This document shows, one piece after another, positions 1-13,400 of a stretch of 64,000 nucleotides of DNA. The DNA lies in contig RBKR01000025.1 in assembly GCA_004835665.1 (NCBI GenBank), positions 806,001-870,000 of the forward strand, in the 5' to 3' direction. The notes beneath the pieces are model-generated. The model was not told the origin of the DNA, ran no database searches, and was given only the letters and a program-made list of their open reading frames with translations. Position 1 is the first letter of the stretch. The number at the start of each line of letters is the position of its first letter. Both the position numbers and the translations under genes were made by a program. This DNA is from Phoma sp. XZ068 (lineage: Eukaryota; Ascomycota; Dothideomycetes; Pleosporales; Didymellaceae).

Positions 1-106
1 CGTAATCTTCGACGCTAAAGGGCGCTTAACTATGGCCGGAGTTGCAGAAGGCGGCGGTACTGCTCCAATGAACCTGGTCATAGTGAGGGCCTTCGACGAG
101 GGTTGA
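1..106 (+). CDS. C-terminal end of a gene cut by the left edge (unrecognised)
   Basis: Reading from base 2, the window opens with 34 sense codons followed by TGA at 104-106. The stretch is rich in Gly, Ala and Val (it contains AGVAEGGGTAPMN and then LVIVRAFDEG before the stop), which reads like real protein rather than chance. There is no start inside the window, so this would be the last part of an exon lying mostly to the left. I do not recognise the family. The stretch is short enough that chance cannot be excluded. Confidence 0.35.
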   Translation, partial: VIFDAKGRLTMAGVAEGGGTAPMNLVIVRAFDEG

Positions 107-1886
107 AGGTAGGCCCACAGGTACATGGATCCTTCCGGGTATGCTCGGCAAGTCCTGCACCGCTTGAGCTTTGCCTTCTTGCCTGCCGCTAGCCTGTTTT
201 GGAATGGGTTGTAGAGCTTTACGTGTTGTAAGGTTGATTTGCTAGGTACATATCAGCAAGTGAAAGCCACCTTTGCGGTGCAGCCGAGGACGGGAGGTGA
301 GTACGCTATGCACACCAGGCTCCTGAGTCATGTACAGGATGCTTTGTGCAGGGTTCGGTTCTGGCCTGCGGACCAGACCCCCTACAGCACGGCGTGAAAA
401 GAGGGTGTGGTGCGTGCAGGCTTGGAAGAAGCTGCAGGTACACGGCTAGATATGCCAATTTCGAGAGCACACGGCAAACGTGGTGAGTTACGCAAGTGTT
501 GGCCACAATACTTCTCCAAGTGCAAGAAGAGTGGAAGGCGTGTTCGAAAACCCTTCCAGCATGCTTTGCACTGTCTTACCAGTCAGCGCCAGCGGCGTGA
601 AAGGATGCGTAACGTTTCTGGAAGTAAGATAGGATTACTGCGGGAAGTCACCCATACAGGTAGACCGGTCATATTCTGTGTACAGCGCCCCTCCAGCTGT
701 AGCAATTCCCAGCTCATTGCTAGTTGTGACCGGAAATGTGCTGTGCACGATGCTCATCAGGTGTGTGTACATCCTTGCTAAGCGTGCTCGCAGACATTGT
801 TACATGCCAGAACTTGTGCGGTAATCTTGGCTGCCAGGCAGCAGTGTAAGTCTGATTTCGACCGTTGCAAAGGGATACCAGGATACTGTCAACCCGGTGT
901 AGCTACTTGTATCGATAGTCAGCGTAGTGCCCGATCAAACGCAAGGAGTTCTTACACAATTGATGAGAGGCATACTTGCCTTCGCCATCGGGGTTGCATG
1001 CCACTCTGTGCTGGGCGTCTTCCGCTATGCTGCGACCATAGCTTCCGGTACCCCTGCGTGAGGTGCGGTCAAGAAAATTCTCCGTTGCCTTCGTATCCGC
1101 AGAAGAGCGCAAAATGATTATATCATTGTCTTTGACCCTCACCTGTCTGCCTGCCTACACATGGGCGCTATATTGATCTCGCTCGCTTCACTTCCACTCT
1201 GGGCATTGCGAGCAAGTTATGAAGCGAGCCAGGATGCGTCTTGAGCTAGATTCAGACTAGTTGACAGAGCAGCCAACCGCCGAAGTAATTACAGGTTGAG
1301 ATTGACTGAATCCATGGGGAAGTGCAGGCTATCACAAGGCTGAGGACCGGTCAAGAAGAAGGCTAGCCGCGAAGCACAACTTCATGCTTGCAGCGTGGGG
1401 AGAAGGCACGAGTAGCGGTGAGTGTCTACTTGCAATGAGTCCTTTTGATAGCAGACGAAGAATAAAAGAGACAGAGAGTGGTAGTAGGTCGCAGGTCGTG
1501 GAAGGTGGGGCGGGGTTGCAGTCGTGGGGTGCATGTGAGCTGAACGCCAACGCACAGCTGACCTGACTCGCGTCGCCATCAGCCACGATTGTTAGATTTT
1601 GTACACAAGTGATGCAGCGATCTGTGATCAGGGGGTAAATCTGTGATGGTACTAAGAGTAATCAGAACTCAAGCTAACACTAAAGATTCGGTGATGATTT
1701 CGTGGTGTTGAGAATCGAAAGTAAACAGATCGGCGCGATGACGTCCACTCAGAGCCGAAACACGAACAGGGCTGTGGTGCCAAGCTTCATCTCACGCCTC
1801 GACGCCAGCCTCGCCGGCCGGCATGGTTCTCTACGCTGCTCTCTACGGCTGTCTCTCCTCGTGAGGCTCACCTGTACCGCCTCGAC
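107..1886. other. Intergenic, no gene supported
   Basis: Several overlapping ORFs of 60-125 codons occur on both strands, but none has family-like composition, splice structure or a recognisable motif. The right end must hold the promoter and 5' leader of the palmitoyltransferase at 1887. Confidence 0.5.
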
Positions 1887-3099
1887 ATGGCTCCTCCAGT
1901 AGCCCCAGCAGCGGGCGCATCGAAAGCAGATGTGCGCGATCAGTCGACACTCGAGCAGCGCCTCGGCCAATCCACGAGCGTCATCATGCCTCTTCTCGAG
2001 CTGGGCGCAATAGCATTTGTGACCTGGGTTCTTGTATACCAAATATGCATACAGTACCTGATCGACCCATCCGCCGAGTTCCGCCAGGACTTCAACGTTC
2101 AACCACGACGCGCCACCGGCATCGCCCTTATTGTTGTCTACGCCGTCCTCCTCCTGCTACTACTCGTGCCCTGGTCGCGCCTCATACAAGTTATTTGGTC
2201 AAATCCAGATCTGCTCCCACTGGGAGATACATCGTTGGAGAAGAGGGGCGTAACAACAAGCTGGCTGGGAGAGTACGACGCATACATCTGCGACTACGAG
2301 GGAATGCCGTTGTGGTGTGACAAGTGTCACAACTGGAAGCCAGACAGGACCCATCACTGCAAGGAATTAGGTCGCTGCGTGCGTAAAATGGACCATTACT
2401 GCCCCTGGGCGGGTGGTATTATCGCAGAAACAACCCATAAATTTTTTCAGCAGTTCGTCTTCTTTGGCGCCTTGTACACAGCGTATGTGTGGATTGTGGC
2501 CGCCGTGTTTTTGGGTGAGCGAGTATCAAAGGTATGCACCAAAGCCTTCTTGTAAATCTGCAATGGAATAGTGTACTAACCTGCTGTAGACTGGCTCACG
2601 CCCAGGCACCTGGATTGGCATGCTTGTAGTTGGAGTATTGTTCTGCATCTTCACCTTCACCATGTGCTGTATGACTGGTTGGAACCTCTGCATTAACTAC
2701 ACATCCGTAGAAGGCATCCAGCGGGGCGGCGTCCAGAATATCGCCTTCCTGGTCGCCAACACTTCAGAAAGATCGAGCCTCCCATCAACACCTTCTGCAC
2801 GAGACAAAGCTCAGACCCAAGATGACTGGGCAGTCTTAAATACCATTCAACGCGCACCAGGACGCACGTATGTCGTCATGCAGACCAAGCCCCACGAGCA
2901 TCCATGGTATACAACCCTCATGATGGGTTGGAAAGATGTGATGGGTGACAACATTGTCGAATGGCTGACGCCGATAAAGCACAGCCCGTATAAGCAGCGA
3001 ACTCACCGAGGCGAGTTCGAATGGGGCGAACTAGTTTACGACATGGCAAAGCAGTATGAAGCACACAATCCTGGGGTGAAGCTAGCACTACTCAATTGA
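1887..3099 (+). CDS. pfa5: DHHC-type palmitoyltransferase, Pfa5-like
   Basis: Protein S-acyltransferase that would attach palmitate to cysteines of membrane-associated proteins. Exons 1887-2531 and 2590-3099 give 384 aa; the 58-nt intron has donor GTATGC, branch ACTAAC and acceptor TGTAG. Hydrophobic segments lie near residues 30-55 and 70-95. The cysteine-rich domain follows (CDKCHNWKPDRTHHCKELG, then RCVRKMDHYCPW), with two more membrane segments around the splice junction. The catalytic tetrad reads DHYC rather than DHHC; a DHYC core is known in some active family members such as yeast Akr1. The RTHHCKELGRCVRKMDH context is characteristic of the fungal Pfa5 subfamily. The ATG at 1887 is followed by a plausible cytosolic N-terminus. 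The subfamily assignment comes from remembered resemblance, not a search. Confidence 0.88.
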
Positions 3100-5868
3100 G
3101 TGGGCTGTCTGCAAATCTCTTTCGTTTGGTGATTCGGTTCCTTTTGGTAGCATAGTTCTGGCGCTCGGAAGATACCCTAGTATATACATGCATGTGCATC
3201 ACGGCTAATACATTATCACTCATGATATTGCCATCGCACCTCGATTGATGCATACCCTTCTACCATTGAAGTCTACTTAGTCCACCACCTGTAGTGTAGA
3301 TCATGACATCTATCGAATACACGTTCATATCGAACCCCTCAACCACAGCTCAATCGACGAACATGACATCTGCCTATGCGGTACATGCCGTGCCCAGCTT
3401 CACCGACAAGACTACAACTTCAGCTGCCCAACGGTCAAGCGTAGCGGGGCTCACTCAGGTAGGGTACACTACGGCCGGTGCCTAGGTAGTACCGTAGTTT
3501 AGATGAGACCTGCACCTCAACGACTATCGCAAACTAGATATCAGTCACTAGTCACGCCATGTCGAACAATTGATGACAGGTGTATACACCAGAGTACGCA
3601 ATTGCCACCCCAGTTCTTGAATAGTCTGGGCCAGTAAAGATCTACACTGTTGGATCGACATATCTATATCCTTGGGACAGAATGCGTGCAAAGTATTCAA
3701 CACTGCAGCGATCCGGCCGATGGTGCTCCAGAGGTTGTTGAGGTTCCCTTCCACTCTGTTCTACAGACTTGGCTCCCATGAGGGGTTCGCATCGAGGGCG
3801 CTCGACGCAGCAAGATCTCCAGTAATTCCCTTCAGTAGTTGGTAAGCAAGCGTACTCCAGACTGCATTGACCCAACCCATGAATGCAGCAGACCTTACGC
3901 ACAAGCACGAGTCAATTGTCGCAAGCAACAAGAAGTGCCTCCGCAAACCGTTGCTAAACCCCAAGTTCGGTCCGTCCGGGTCGAAGACCTGCCATCTCGT
4001 CACTCCTTCCTCATTGACCCGATGCAGTCCAGATTTGCATCCCAGTCTGGATTTCACCCCACTTTGACCCCGTTGCAAAACCATCACAACCGGTCAATCC
4101 TCTGTCGCAAGGCGTCCCATTCCCCTTCTGCGCGTCATTCCCGTGACAGTTAAGACTTTCTAGGGTTTGCCGGTTTTCAAGGGTTTGTTTGTGGGCTTTC
4201 AAGGGTCTTGTCAATGACACTTGCGGAGCCTCACACCGTCGCCGCAGCACCATGATCCTCGGGGGTGCTCACTGGCATGTCCGCGGCCACCGGTGAGAAG
4301 CGCACCGTTGACTCGTGATGTGCGACGTTGGAACACGGTACCTGGTTGTGGTCTGCCTAGTGCACGTCGGGCCGGCCCCGCACCCAGTCCAGAACAGGGC
4401 GTGCTGCGCTACTCGAGGATCCTGACCTCCCCAACAACCCTTCAGCATTGTGAGGGCGCTGGGGTGTGCGGCTTTTGACCGGATACGTACAGACACATGA
4501 CCAGGATGCGATGAATTAGAAGGGGAAAGAACCCAGTGCCGATCATACAAGGGTTTATTGCGACATCCACTTCTGACGTGCGGCTACTCCAACAACCCTT
4601 CCTTTCGAGCTGGGGATGTCTGGGTCGAGTGTTTGGGCGCAGCACTGTCATGACGGCCATGACAGTCTGCATTAATGCCTCCTCAACCTGTGTCTGGAAG
4701 AGTGGATCAGGACCACTGATTCTCCGGTTTCTCGATCGCAAATCCTGCTACACCAACAACACGCGCCCCCACACTCGCGCTCCCCCAACACTCTTCCCGT
4801 TTCGTTTCTTGCAAGGCTGTCAGATTTTTAACCCTTGCTGCTCCGCAAACACCCATCTCCATGCCTGCTCTCGGCCGTTAGGCGTCAAGTTTCCGGTATA
4901 TTGACCCTAGCGACCCTGAACCCAGACCCGACATGAAACAACGACGCTTCATCCAGCCCACACGCGCCCTGCCCAGCCCTGCTGCTCCCCCGTTTCGAGA
5001 ATAGCCATTTTCTACTCAAGCGTCAAGAATTCGATAGTCTCGTGTAGTCTCGTACATCAGCGGCTGCCAAATGTTCCTTCCGCACTTAAACCTTCACGGT
5101 GCGGCACTAGCCAAAGTTACCGGCGCACATCATTGTTTGACAGTATTGCATTGTAGTCGTGATGTAGTGCCAACTTTGATAGTGACTTGGCGTGCACCTT
5201 GCATCCCTATTTCGATAGTGTGATGATCTGGTGGCGGACGGTGCCATGGACGGAGCAGACGCAGACCATGGCGCCACTTTGTGCGGATGTTTCACCAGTG
5301 AAAGTCTCGTCAACGTGGCGGATTGGTCAATAGTTTCTGCCTGATACTTTGCACTTTGGCCTCAGCTTGATTGTTTGTGTTGGGGGGAGCCGCATAACGC
5401 CGCAATCTGCTCAGCTAACGGTCAAGCTGTGATCAGTGTTGCAGTCCGTGTTGTATGTCACGATGTCACGATATCAGAATGCTCTAGGATGGAAGATTCG
5501 AGTTGATTAACACTAAGTACTGAAACCACAAAACAAATTCAACCGCGTCTTATAGTGAGCGGGAACGCCATAACGCCTTGCCTCAGTGTGTGTACTCTGC
5601 CCTATGCGCAGGCTCTGATGCTCCGTTTTGGTATCCAGGGTATTACGTACAGTGGGTAGGGAGGGAATAGCCCGTCCTAACACCTAATGGTGCATATACT
5701 GGTTGAGAGTCCATGACATAAGAAACGCCCGTGCAATTCGATAATGAAGTAATTGTGCGTCGACATGTCCGACGGCTTCAAAGCAAGTCCAGTGCGTGAT
5801 GGTGAAGATAATGGCGACTTGTTGTCAGAAGGGGTGACGCTAACGTGTCTGGTTCGACCAAAATCGGA
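3100..5868. other. Intergenic, no gene supported
   Basis: This 2.8-kb stretch lies between the 3' ends of the convergent palmitoyltransferase and homeobox genes. ORFs of up to about 120 codons are present but have no recognisable content. A locally repeated TTTCAAGGGT motif occurs at about 4174-4206. The right end probably contains the homeobox 3' UTR. Confidence 0.5.
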
Positions 5869-7412
5869 CTATTGTTCGGAGCTGGCATTGGACTCACGTT
5901 CTCGTTGCTCCTTCTGGGGAGCGCGGCGGCGTGCATTGATGAACCAATTGCTGACCTGTGATATCGTTAGCATTGATTCCAAAGAGTGGATGAGAGATCC
6001 AAAGTTGCGCCTAGCAGCACGCTCAAGACATCTGAAAGATGGCAGGCGTAGTGCAAGTGTCGAGTCGCATGTCTGAAAAGGACTAAAAGAACAACATACC
6101 TGGTTCAAAGACAAGCTTGTCACTCGGCAAAGCTCGAGCTTCTGGTCTTCACTAGGGTACGGCGATTGGCGGTTTGCATTGAACCACTCTTTCAGGATGT
6201 TCGTGGCTTCCTTGGGAAGGTTGCCGCGTCGCTTACGGTTGAAGGCGTTGTGATCGACACCGACGTGTTGCTGGAACCGAACGTCGTAGTAACCTTGTTC
6301 ATACCCAGCAGGTGGTGGGGCAGCGTACTGCTGATTGGCGTAGTATACTGAATCTCGGCGCTCCTCGTATGGGTAGCCGTGCTGCTGCATGTGAGGGTCC
6401 TGGTAGTAGCTTGGTCTGCGCTCGTACATCATTCCAGGCTGGGGTGGTGGTTGCGCGTATGAGCCCTGGACGACCACTCGGTTTGAGTGCATTGGAGGCT
6501 GTTGGAAGGATGCATGGCCCTGGGCGAGTGGTTGAGATTGATGACGCGCATGTTGTGGTGCCGATGCAGGAGGGGGAAAGGGCAAGCTGGGACGGTGGTG
6601 ACTGGGGCCCGCTGATTGTTGTCTAGCACGGGCGGGGTCTGTGTGGTAGAGGGCTGGGTCAATAGAAGAGTTTATCCGGCGATGTTCTGCGGGTGGGTAC
6701 TCTGCAGCGTTTGAGGGACGAGCGTAGATGTCGCCCAAGGTATCGACACGCCTGCGCTTGCTGTCTGACCAGGCTACATCGTCAAACTGTGGGCGCACAC
6801 GCGGAGAGTTCTCGGTAGAGTCATTCCTCCGGGATGGGGTGTGTGGTGGTGTCCTTTCGATGGTTGTTTGAACGAACTGTAAGGGTCAGTATATTCATAT
6901 CTTCGCCTTCGGATTAGACTGACCTCATCAAACGAGGGAAGCTTCCCCGGGAAGTTCTGCTCGCCAGGCTGGAGAGGTGGAGAGCTGCGCTGAAGATGGC
7001 TCTGCGGTGTAGTCTTAGTATTGTACCAGGAAATGTGGTTGTCTCGTGCTGTAGGGCTGCATGCTCGTGCGGCGTAAGAAGCGTAGTTGTGTTTGAAGGG
7101 GCTCATATCGCTCTCGAGCGAGCCGCGAAACGGGACGCACTCGAAGAGTTGGAGTGTGGATGAGGGTAGGGGATTTGGGGAATTGGGGAGTTCAGGGAGG
7201 GTTATAGCCCTGAGCTGTGTGGGTGGAATATCGGACTGAGCTGCTGCCCGCTCGAGCGAATCGATGCGGGAGGCGTAGCTATAGCAGACAAGGGGCTGAT
7301 GGGGAGGAAGTAGTAAATGAGGTGGGCTAGGAGTGGGTGAAGAAGAAGAGGAATAAGTATCACATACCGCTGCCATGTGCCCCACCGGCATTTCACTTGA
7401 CTGAGAAGCCAT
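5869..7412 (-). CDS. TALE-class (KN) homeobox transcription factor
   Basis: Predicted nuclear DNA-binding regulator. Exons, in transcript order, are 7412-6924, 6876-6100 and 5955-5869, giving 450 aa. The homeodomain spans about residues 377-437. It begins RKRRGNLPKEATNILKEWF, has the TALE-type NANRQSPYPSEDQK loop, and ends in the recognition-helix motif VSNWFINARRR. The long N-terminus is low-complexity and rich in Pro, Gln, Ser and Tyr. Intron 1 is 47 nt (GTCAGT...TTACAG). Intron 2 is 144 nt, interrupts the homeodomain just before the recognition helix, is a multiple of three and contains no stop; it must be removed for the domain to be contiguous. An additional intron inside exon 1 is possible: donor GTATGT near 7370 to an acceptor before the SDIPPTQLR segment would also keep frame. 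The family is clear; exact orthology is not. Confidence 0.85.
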
Positions 7413-10400
7413 TCTGTGTGAGTGTACGGGGTTGCAGTGGCGATGCGGAATATCTTGAAGGGTGAGATATTCCATGACTTGTGCAACCGCAGTCCTTTAT
7501 ACTGTTTAACATTGTCAGGATATTGTTGAAGGGTTGACTGAAGTTGTTCCATGGCTCACGTCGATGACCCCAACGACTGACAGGCAACGCTGGCAGTTGA
7601 TTGATGGCATCGTCATGAACCACAAAAGCAGAGAGTCGGAAACTGGTTGCTGATAACTTACCCAATAGCGAACAGGGAAGATGGTGATGATCAATAGGGT
7701 AATTGGACGACGTGGGGTGCCAAAAACCAGGGCAGCTACGACCACGAAATATATCGCAGATATACTGGTCTCAAAATGTTTGGCGGAATCCGGGCCCAAA
7801 TTATAGTACAGAGAAATATGATCGGTTTGGAAATGTACAGACTGTGATGTCGCAATCGAGTTGGAAGAGATAAGCCGGCGCAAGCACGCAGCAGTTAGCA
7901 GGAATAGTCAGGGTCGTGATGACGGGCGCAAGGTGTTTAAGAACAGATCCACGGCAAAGGAGGCGTTTCTAGGCAAAGCAAGACTGCAACGGGCCGTACT
8001 TCAACCATGCAGCGCGATCTTACACCCAGGTAATGCGCCAGGGGAATGCTGGCTGGCGCCAGCGGAGGACCGACAGGCGCGTTTAGCACGACGTCTGCGC
8101 TTCTGACAGGTGCGAGTTAAGGTTTGGCCTATATTCTCCGAGCGTGCACAATGCAAGCTATGGCTGGGAGAGGAAGCAGAGGGCCTCCCACTACGCCGCA
8201 GAACTCGAGGCACGAGCCGGTGGTGAAGCCGCGCTATCTGCTGCAGGCCTTACGCCGGACGCGCCATTAGAGCATCGCCGCTTGTCTCCACCACTTGCCA
8301 GACTTGAACCGACGCAGATCTTGCTGCATCTGACTCGACTTGGAAACGAGCAGGGGCCAGCTTCTGTTCGCAGCCCATTTCGTCGCGTGCCTGTTCGCTG
8401 GCTCCTGGCCGATTACCTCATCCGCCCTTCCACACACTGGGTGCCGCAGCGAGCTGTCAATGTTCCATCACAGCGACAGCGGCTGAGAGCCAAGGTACTG
8501 GCTGCCCTACAAACGATCGTCTCGAGGCCTGCAAATACGTGAAGAACAAAGCTCACTTGGCAGCCTCGCCTTTCGTTCGCGTGCACTTGCCCGGGCAATA
8601 TCCTCCGCATTCCTCGCTCAACGTGGGCACAACCAGGCCGGATGCACACATGTGCAAGCAAAAGCAGTTCGTGCATCTCTCCGACATCAATCCTGGTAGA
8701 GCATTGCTGGACAGAGTGCTCATCGACTCCGAGCTATACCAAGGACCGGTTGCACGGTACCGTGACGATGGCTGAAGAGGCATGGGAGTGGGACTATCGG
8801 AGCAGGGCGCCATACGGGCTCTCCGTGCACTCGGAGGGCAGACGCAACGTGAACGACACTGTCTGCGACCGTACCCTCGACCAGAGCGGAGGTCAATCCG
8901 AGTGAGTGACATGCTGTGCACGCTGAAGCCATGCTGATGGCTCCTTTGTGGCCCCAGCAAATGGCACCATGCCCGGTAGACAGCTGCCGCAGGCTCAAAC
9001 CAGGCTGGTGGCTGACGACCGTGTACAACTGTGCAACAGACCCTTTCCAGCAGCCAGGAGCGGAAGGCTCGCTGTTGTGTCGTGATGTGAGGTGGCTCTA
9101 GTGCTGCAGCAGAGAGTTCTGAGAGGCAAAGAGGCGTTCCCCGTGGTACAGGAATAGCAGCTGGGACGACAACATGCCCATCTGTCCACCGTCAAACTGA
9201 AATTAATTACGGGTGATCGTCGACAGCGATGCCTATTCTTCCTCACCCGCGAGGCCGCAGGAGAAGGGAGCTAGGACAAGCAATCCCCTGCAGTTTGCTG
9301 CAGGTTGACTCGCGCTCGAATCTGTCTCAAACCGCCAATGCACGTGAATTGGAAAGCTAGGTTTGCCATGGAACCCTCTTTGCCAGTGCAGCGTCTAATG
9401 GGACTCAGGGCGTGTTGATGCTACGTACGTCAGGCTGGACAAAGAAGCAAGTACTGCACACGTGTAGAGGACAGCTGTCAGCGGTAAGCTCCAACGACTG
9501 AGATGACGGCAATGATGTCAACCCAGCCCATACTCAGCCCTCGACCTGGTCGCGGGTGGATTAAGCCCCTTCTTCGGCGCGGGCGGTTGACAGCTGTCGA
9601 ACGACGCTGGTTGCAGCTTGGGGGAGGTGCGACGACGCCTCGGAAGCCGTGATTGGCAGCAGGGATGCGAGCGCCTTCCTCGAATGAGGGTCGCGCCTTC
9701 CCGACGCGTTGATCTTGCCGATCAAACATTGCACCAAACACTGCCCTCGTTGCTCACCACGCAGGGCCGACAGCACCCAGGGCCGGAGCGGTTTCGCAGC
9801 CTCAGGCTTGTTTGGACCGCCGCGGAGCACACCGTCTGCCTGTGGCAACGTTGCAGCTCCCAAAGACGGTGACGGGGACCCAGCTGTCCCGTGCGTTTCG
9901 CGTCTTCAAACCTCGAGTCTCGACGTCTCCGCCCGCTCCCGTTCTCTGTCAGATCCGGCAGGCTAGCCGGACCTGCATCTGGCTCTTCGGCGCTCCGTGG
10001 GATTCGATGCCGACAGGCTGCCAAGCCGAGCACCCGGGCTTCCTTTACGTCGTCTGTCTTGACCGCTCCAGGTTCGTGTGCCAACGCAAGCCCCGCCCGC
10101 CGCAGCCGGGATCATGGCCACTGTCGAACATCTTCGGCTGCAGGATCCTGGCCCAGGACGGACCCTCTTCCTCGGATCCACGCTGCTATTGCTCCCCTGG
10201 ACGAGCAGCTGCGTGCTCACCAGCCCCCGACGAGACCTTGCACAAGGTACGATGCGACCATGCGGAAGCGCTGGGGACCGCCCCATGGTCGTACTGCAGC
10301 AGTTGACCGCCTGACAGTCCGTCACTTTGTTTTGCCGGGCGGCCGCTGTTCGTTGCGGTGTTTTGCCAAGCCCCAGTTCTTTTGCACCATACCCAGGGGC

Positions 10401-13400
10401 TGTCAGAACATGTAGCGTCGCCATCGCGTCACGACTAGGCCCAATCCATCCTCAGGGCATGCTTCCATCCAATCCGGCTCCTGCCAGCCATCAATGCCGG
10501 AGCTGGAAGGTGGACAATGCAGCTTTCATCAGCAAGCACAGCGTTGCGGGTTCCAAAACGAGAAACATGCTGCCGACTTCTCCATGATGATGCACCAGGG
10601 GCATGAGCAAACCTTGCATGAACAGGACACAGCCTCCCGTCCTACGGTCCGTCCATCCCACATCGGACCGCAGCACAGAGAGCTGGGCTGTCATACACGA
10701 TGAAAGCCACGAACGCCAGCGTGCTGGGAGCAGCCCTCCATCTGGTGTCGAAGCTGCATCGCACCCGGCCTCTTATTCATGAGCGTTTTGGTTCAAACTA
10801 TTGTTTTCAGAAACTCTCGCGCCAGACCTGGCGTCTGACGGGCTCGACACTAGGCTGCTTGTACGAATTTGGCGGCGTCGCGACTACAGCGTGCTAAAAT
10901 CAAATGCTGTTTCCAAACACAACACAAAGGACTGCTCTGCGCAACGGCTATGTCGCCCACTGTTCTGACCACAGTGGTACAATCACTCACATCAGGTGGA
11001 GTGTTCTGCGTCGTTCGGGAGACAATATGTTGGACAGCCAAATGAACGAAAACCAGAAAAACGAACCTGGTGACATTCGTGACACCCGTCCGAGGCTTGC
11101 GTTCTGCCATCAGAGCGGAACATGGACCATACTCACCGGGGTGTACATATGTCGTATCTCTTCGAACTCGTCACGGTAAACACATGTTCGCGCATGGAGG
11201 CCGCAAGTGCATTTCTTCGACGTCCATTGAGCAGTAACACGAGACAAGGGCTTCACGCGCATCAATGTTCTCGTTGATAGGCTCCGGGAATTTTCCTCCA
11301 GTCGAAAGGCTTCGGGTCCATTCTCCAATGTTCACGACATCAACGACTACCCGGTTCCTGGGACTAAGACCCTTGAAAACAGACGCTGGGAGCTGAACCA
11401 CCCCTGCTTCAAGATGCAGTCTGTTGCAGTTCTGGTAAAATGTGGTCGTGAACTCGCACAGGGAGCCACAGTTCAGTCACGATAACGGACTACCTCGGGC
11501 TCTGCCACCTCTGCAGGTTGCCCTCATGCACGAATTGCCGCGGCTTGGATAGGTCGCCTTCAGTTCTACCCCAATCTTGCGGTTGAACGCGCATCCGCCG
11601 CGTTCCACTTGTTGCACTATCCCGATGAGCGTGTCGATTGTTCAATCGTCACTACTTCTACCGGACTATTTCCGCCGTCTTGTATGATGGCACAACGTAC
11701 AAAATCACCAAATTCTTCTTGCACGCAAAGGGTTCACGCGATACAATCAATATGCAGATCTCATTCACTACGATGTCAGATGTCAATCACCTGCCACGTG
11801 AAACCAACGCCATCGCGTATCACCCAAAGCACCCTTCGCATACTATTTCCACAGCTACGTTGTTGATCGCCAACGACACGATCGCCACCATGGCAGCACC
11901 TAAATGGTTGATAGTCCAGATTCCATATCAAAATAATGACGAGTCTATCGAAAGAAGCTTCCAATCAACCTGAAACTTATTTCGCTTGCTAGTTGCAAGT
12001 TGCAGGCGTATTCTAAACGAAAGGCTCCCATAATAGTGCGCTCTATTGACATGTGCTCCCTTCAATCTTACCAACGCTTGTCAAACAGCGCGCCGACCCC
12101 GATTTCGAAACTTTATCCCTGTACGAAACTCATTTGCCACTGTACTGGGAAATGCGATGCAGAACTACATGGGCAAAATGCTTGCACAATGCGAGCGTGC
12201 AATTGCACCCTCGAACATGTAGCCAGGACGATGCTTCACCCTTTAGCTGAGGCTTGCTTATATCGTCGTAATAGCAACCTCACGTACGCTGGAAGGCTCA
12301 ACTCATATTTGCATTACTTGCCAAAACGAACCAGATCCACCTTACATGTGTCAAGATCTGGAGCTAGAGGAACAACTCTTGTTGAAGTCAAGATCGACTA
12401 TTGGGTGGCTTGGCCCTACGAATCGGCGCTTTCTCCTGGCGCCCACATCCTCTAACGACCCAAAGTGTCACTTGCTTCATCCGGGGCACGGGTGCTGAGC
12501 TTTACTCGAGATGGTTTAATCGCTCGCGCGGGTGATTAGCGGGAGCCGCTATGAACCCTTTGCGCGAGCGAGCCAAATGCGGCAAGAATCGGTTCTTCTT
12601 GCCTTTCGACAGCAATTTGTGCAGATCGCTATGACGATCTTTCAAGCAGAACGTGAATCGTAACAGTTTGACCTTCCGTCTTCAGGATTTGTAAATCACA
12701 TTACTTGTTGTGCACTGCTGATGCTCAGTAGTGGGTCAAACGCGAACTCACTAATAGACTTTATTCAAAGAGGCACTCGGATAAGGATTACCCGATTTGA
12801 GCCTTGGCCCCCGCGAAGTCGTTCAGTAACTTTCGCCCTACGAACGTGGAGCAACGATCAACACAACTCGGACTGTCGTCCGTGTCTGATAGCGATGGTC
12901 ACAAGCACACCCTCATCTCTAGATCAGCGTTGTGGCGCACAATCTGCTGCCGGAGATAACAAACATTTGTGTTGGTACCGAGGACGCACGTCATTGGCAA
13001 GCGAACGGAAGTTGACTCCCGCTTCCTAGACGTTGAGTTCGACCATTTTGCAAATACTAAAATTGTTTAATCGTGTAGATGGACCTGGGCAACTTGGCGA
13101 TGTTGATCAAACTTCGGAAAACTGTTCGTTCGGACCCGAAGTGGCCTTCTAGCCACTATCATTGGGAGGTCTTGTAGCGACGATCTCGCTTAACAGGCTC
13201 ACGATGGTTTGCTGGTTGCTTGATCATCCATATGCTGAAGGATGAACATAGGAGCTTGAAGTCTATCGCCCATCTGAGCCAGCTAGCAATGTGTGTCGGA
13301 GCCATACACGTGTTTGGCTCGGTCCCCAGCAGAGGCTTGCACGCATCTGCCAATACCCCCTTCACGTCATGCAACTGCCAAACTTGACAACTGATGCAAC

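Noticed and set aside
5869..6798. A single 309-codon ORF through the whole 3' half of the homeobox gene
   Set aside because: It reads through a 144-nt intron with good splice sites and would place 48 foreign residues in the middle of the homeodomain.
9891..10415. 174-codon + ORF in the gene-poor block
   Set aside because: It overlaps similarly long ORFs in other frames on both strands, is Arg/Ser/Pro-rich in the way GC-rich noncoding DNA translates, and has no motif.
12520..12571. 10-bp GC-rich inverted repeat around a 32-nt loop
   Set aside because: It could be an element end or a structured RNA, but there is no target-site duplication, ORF or second copy in view.
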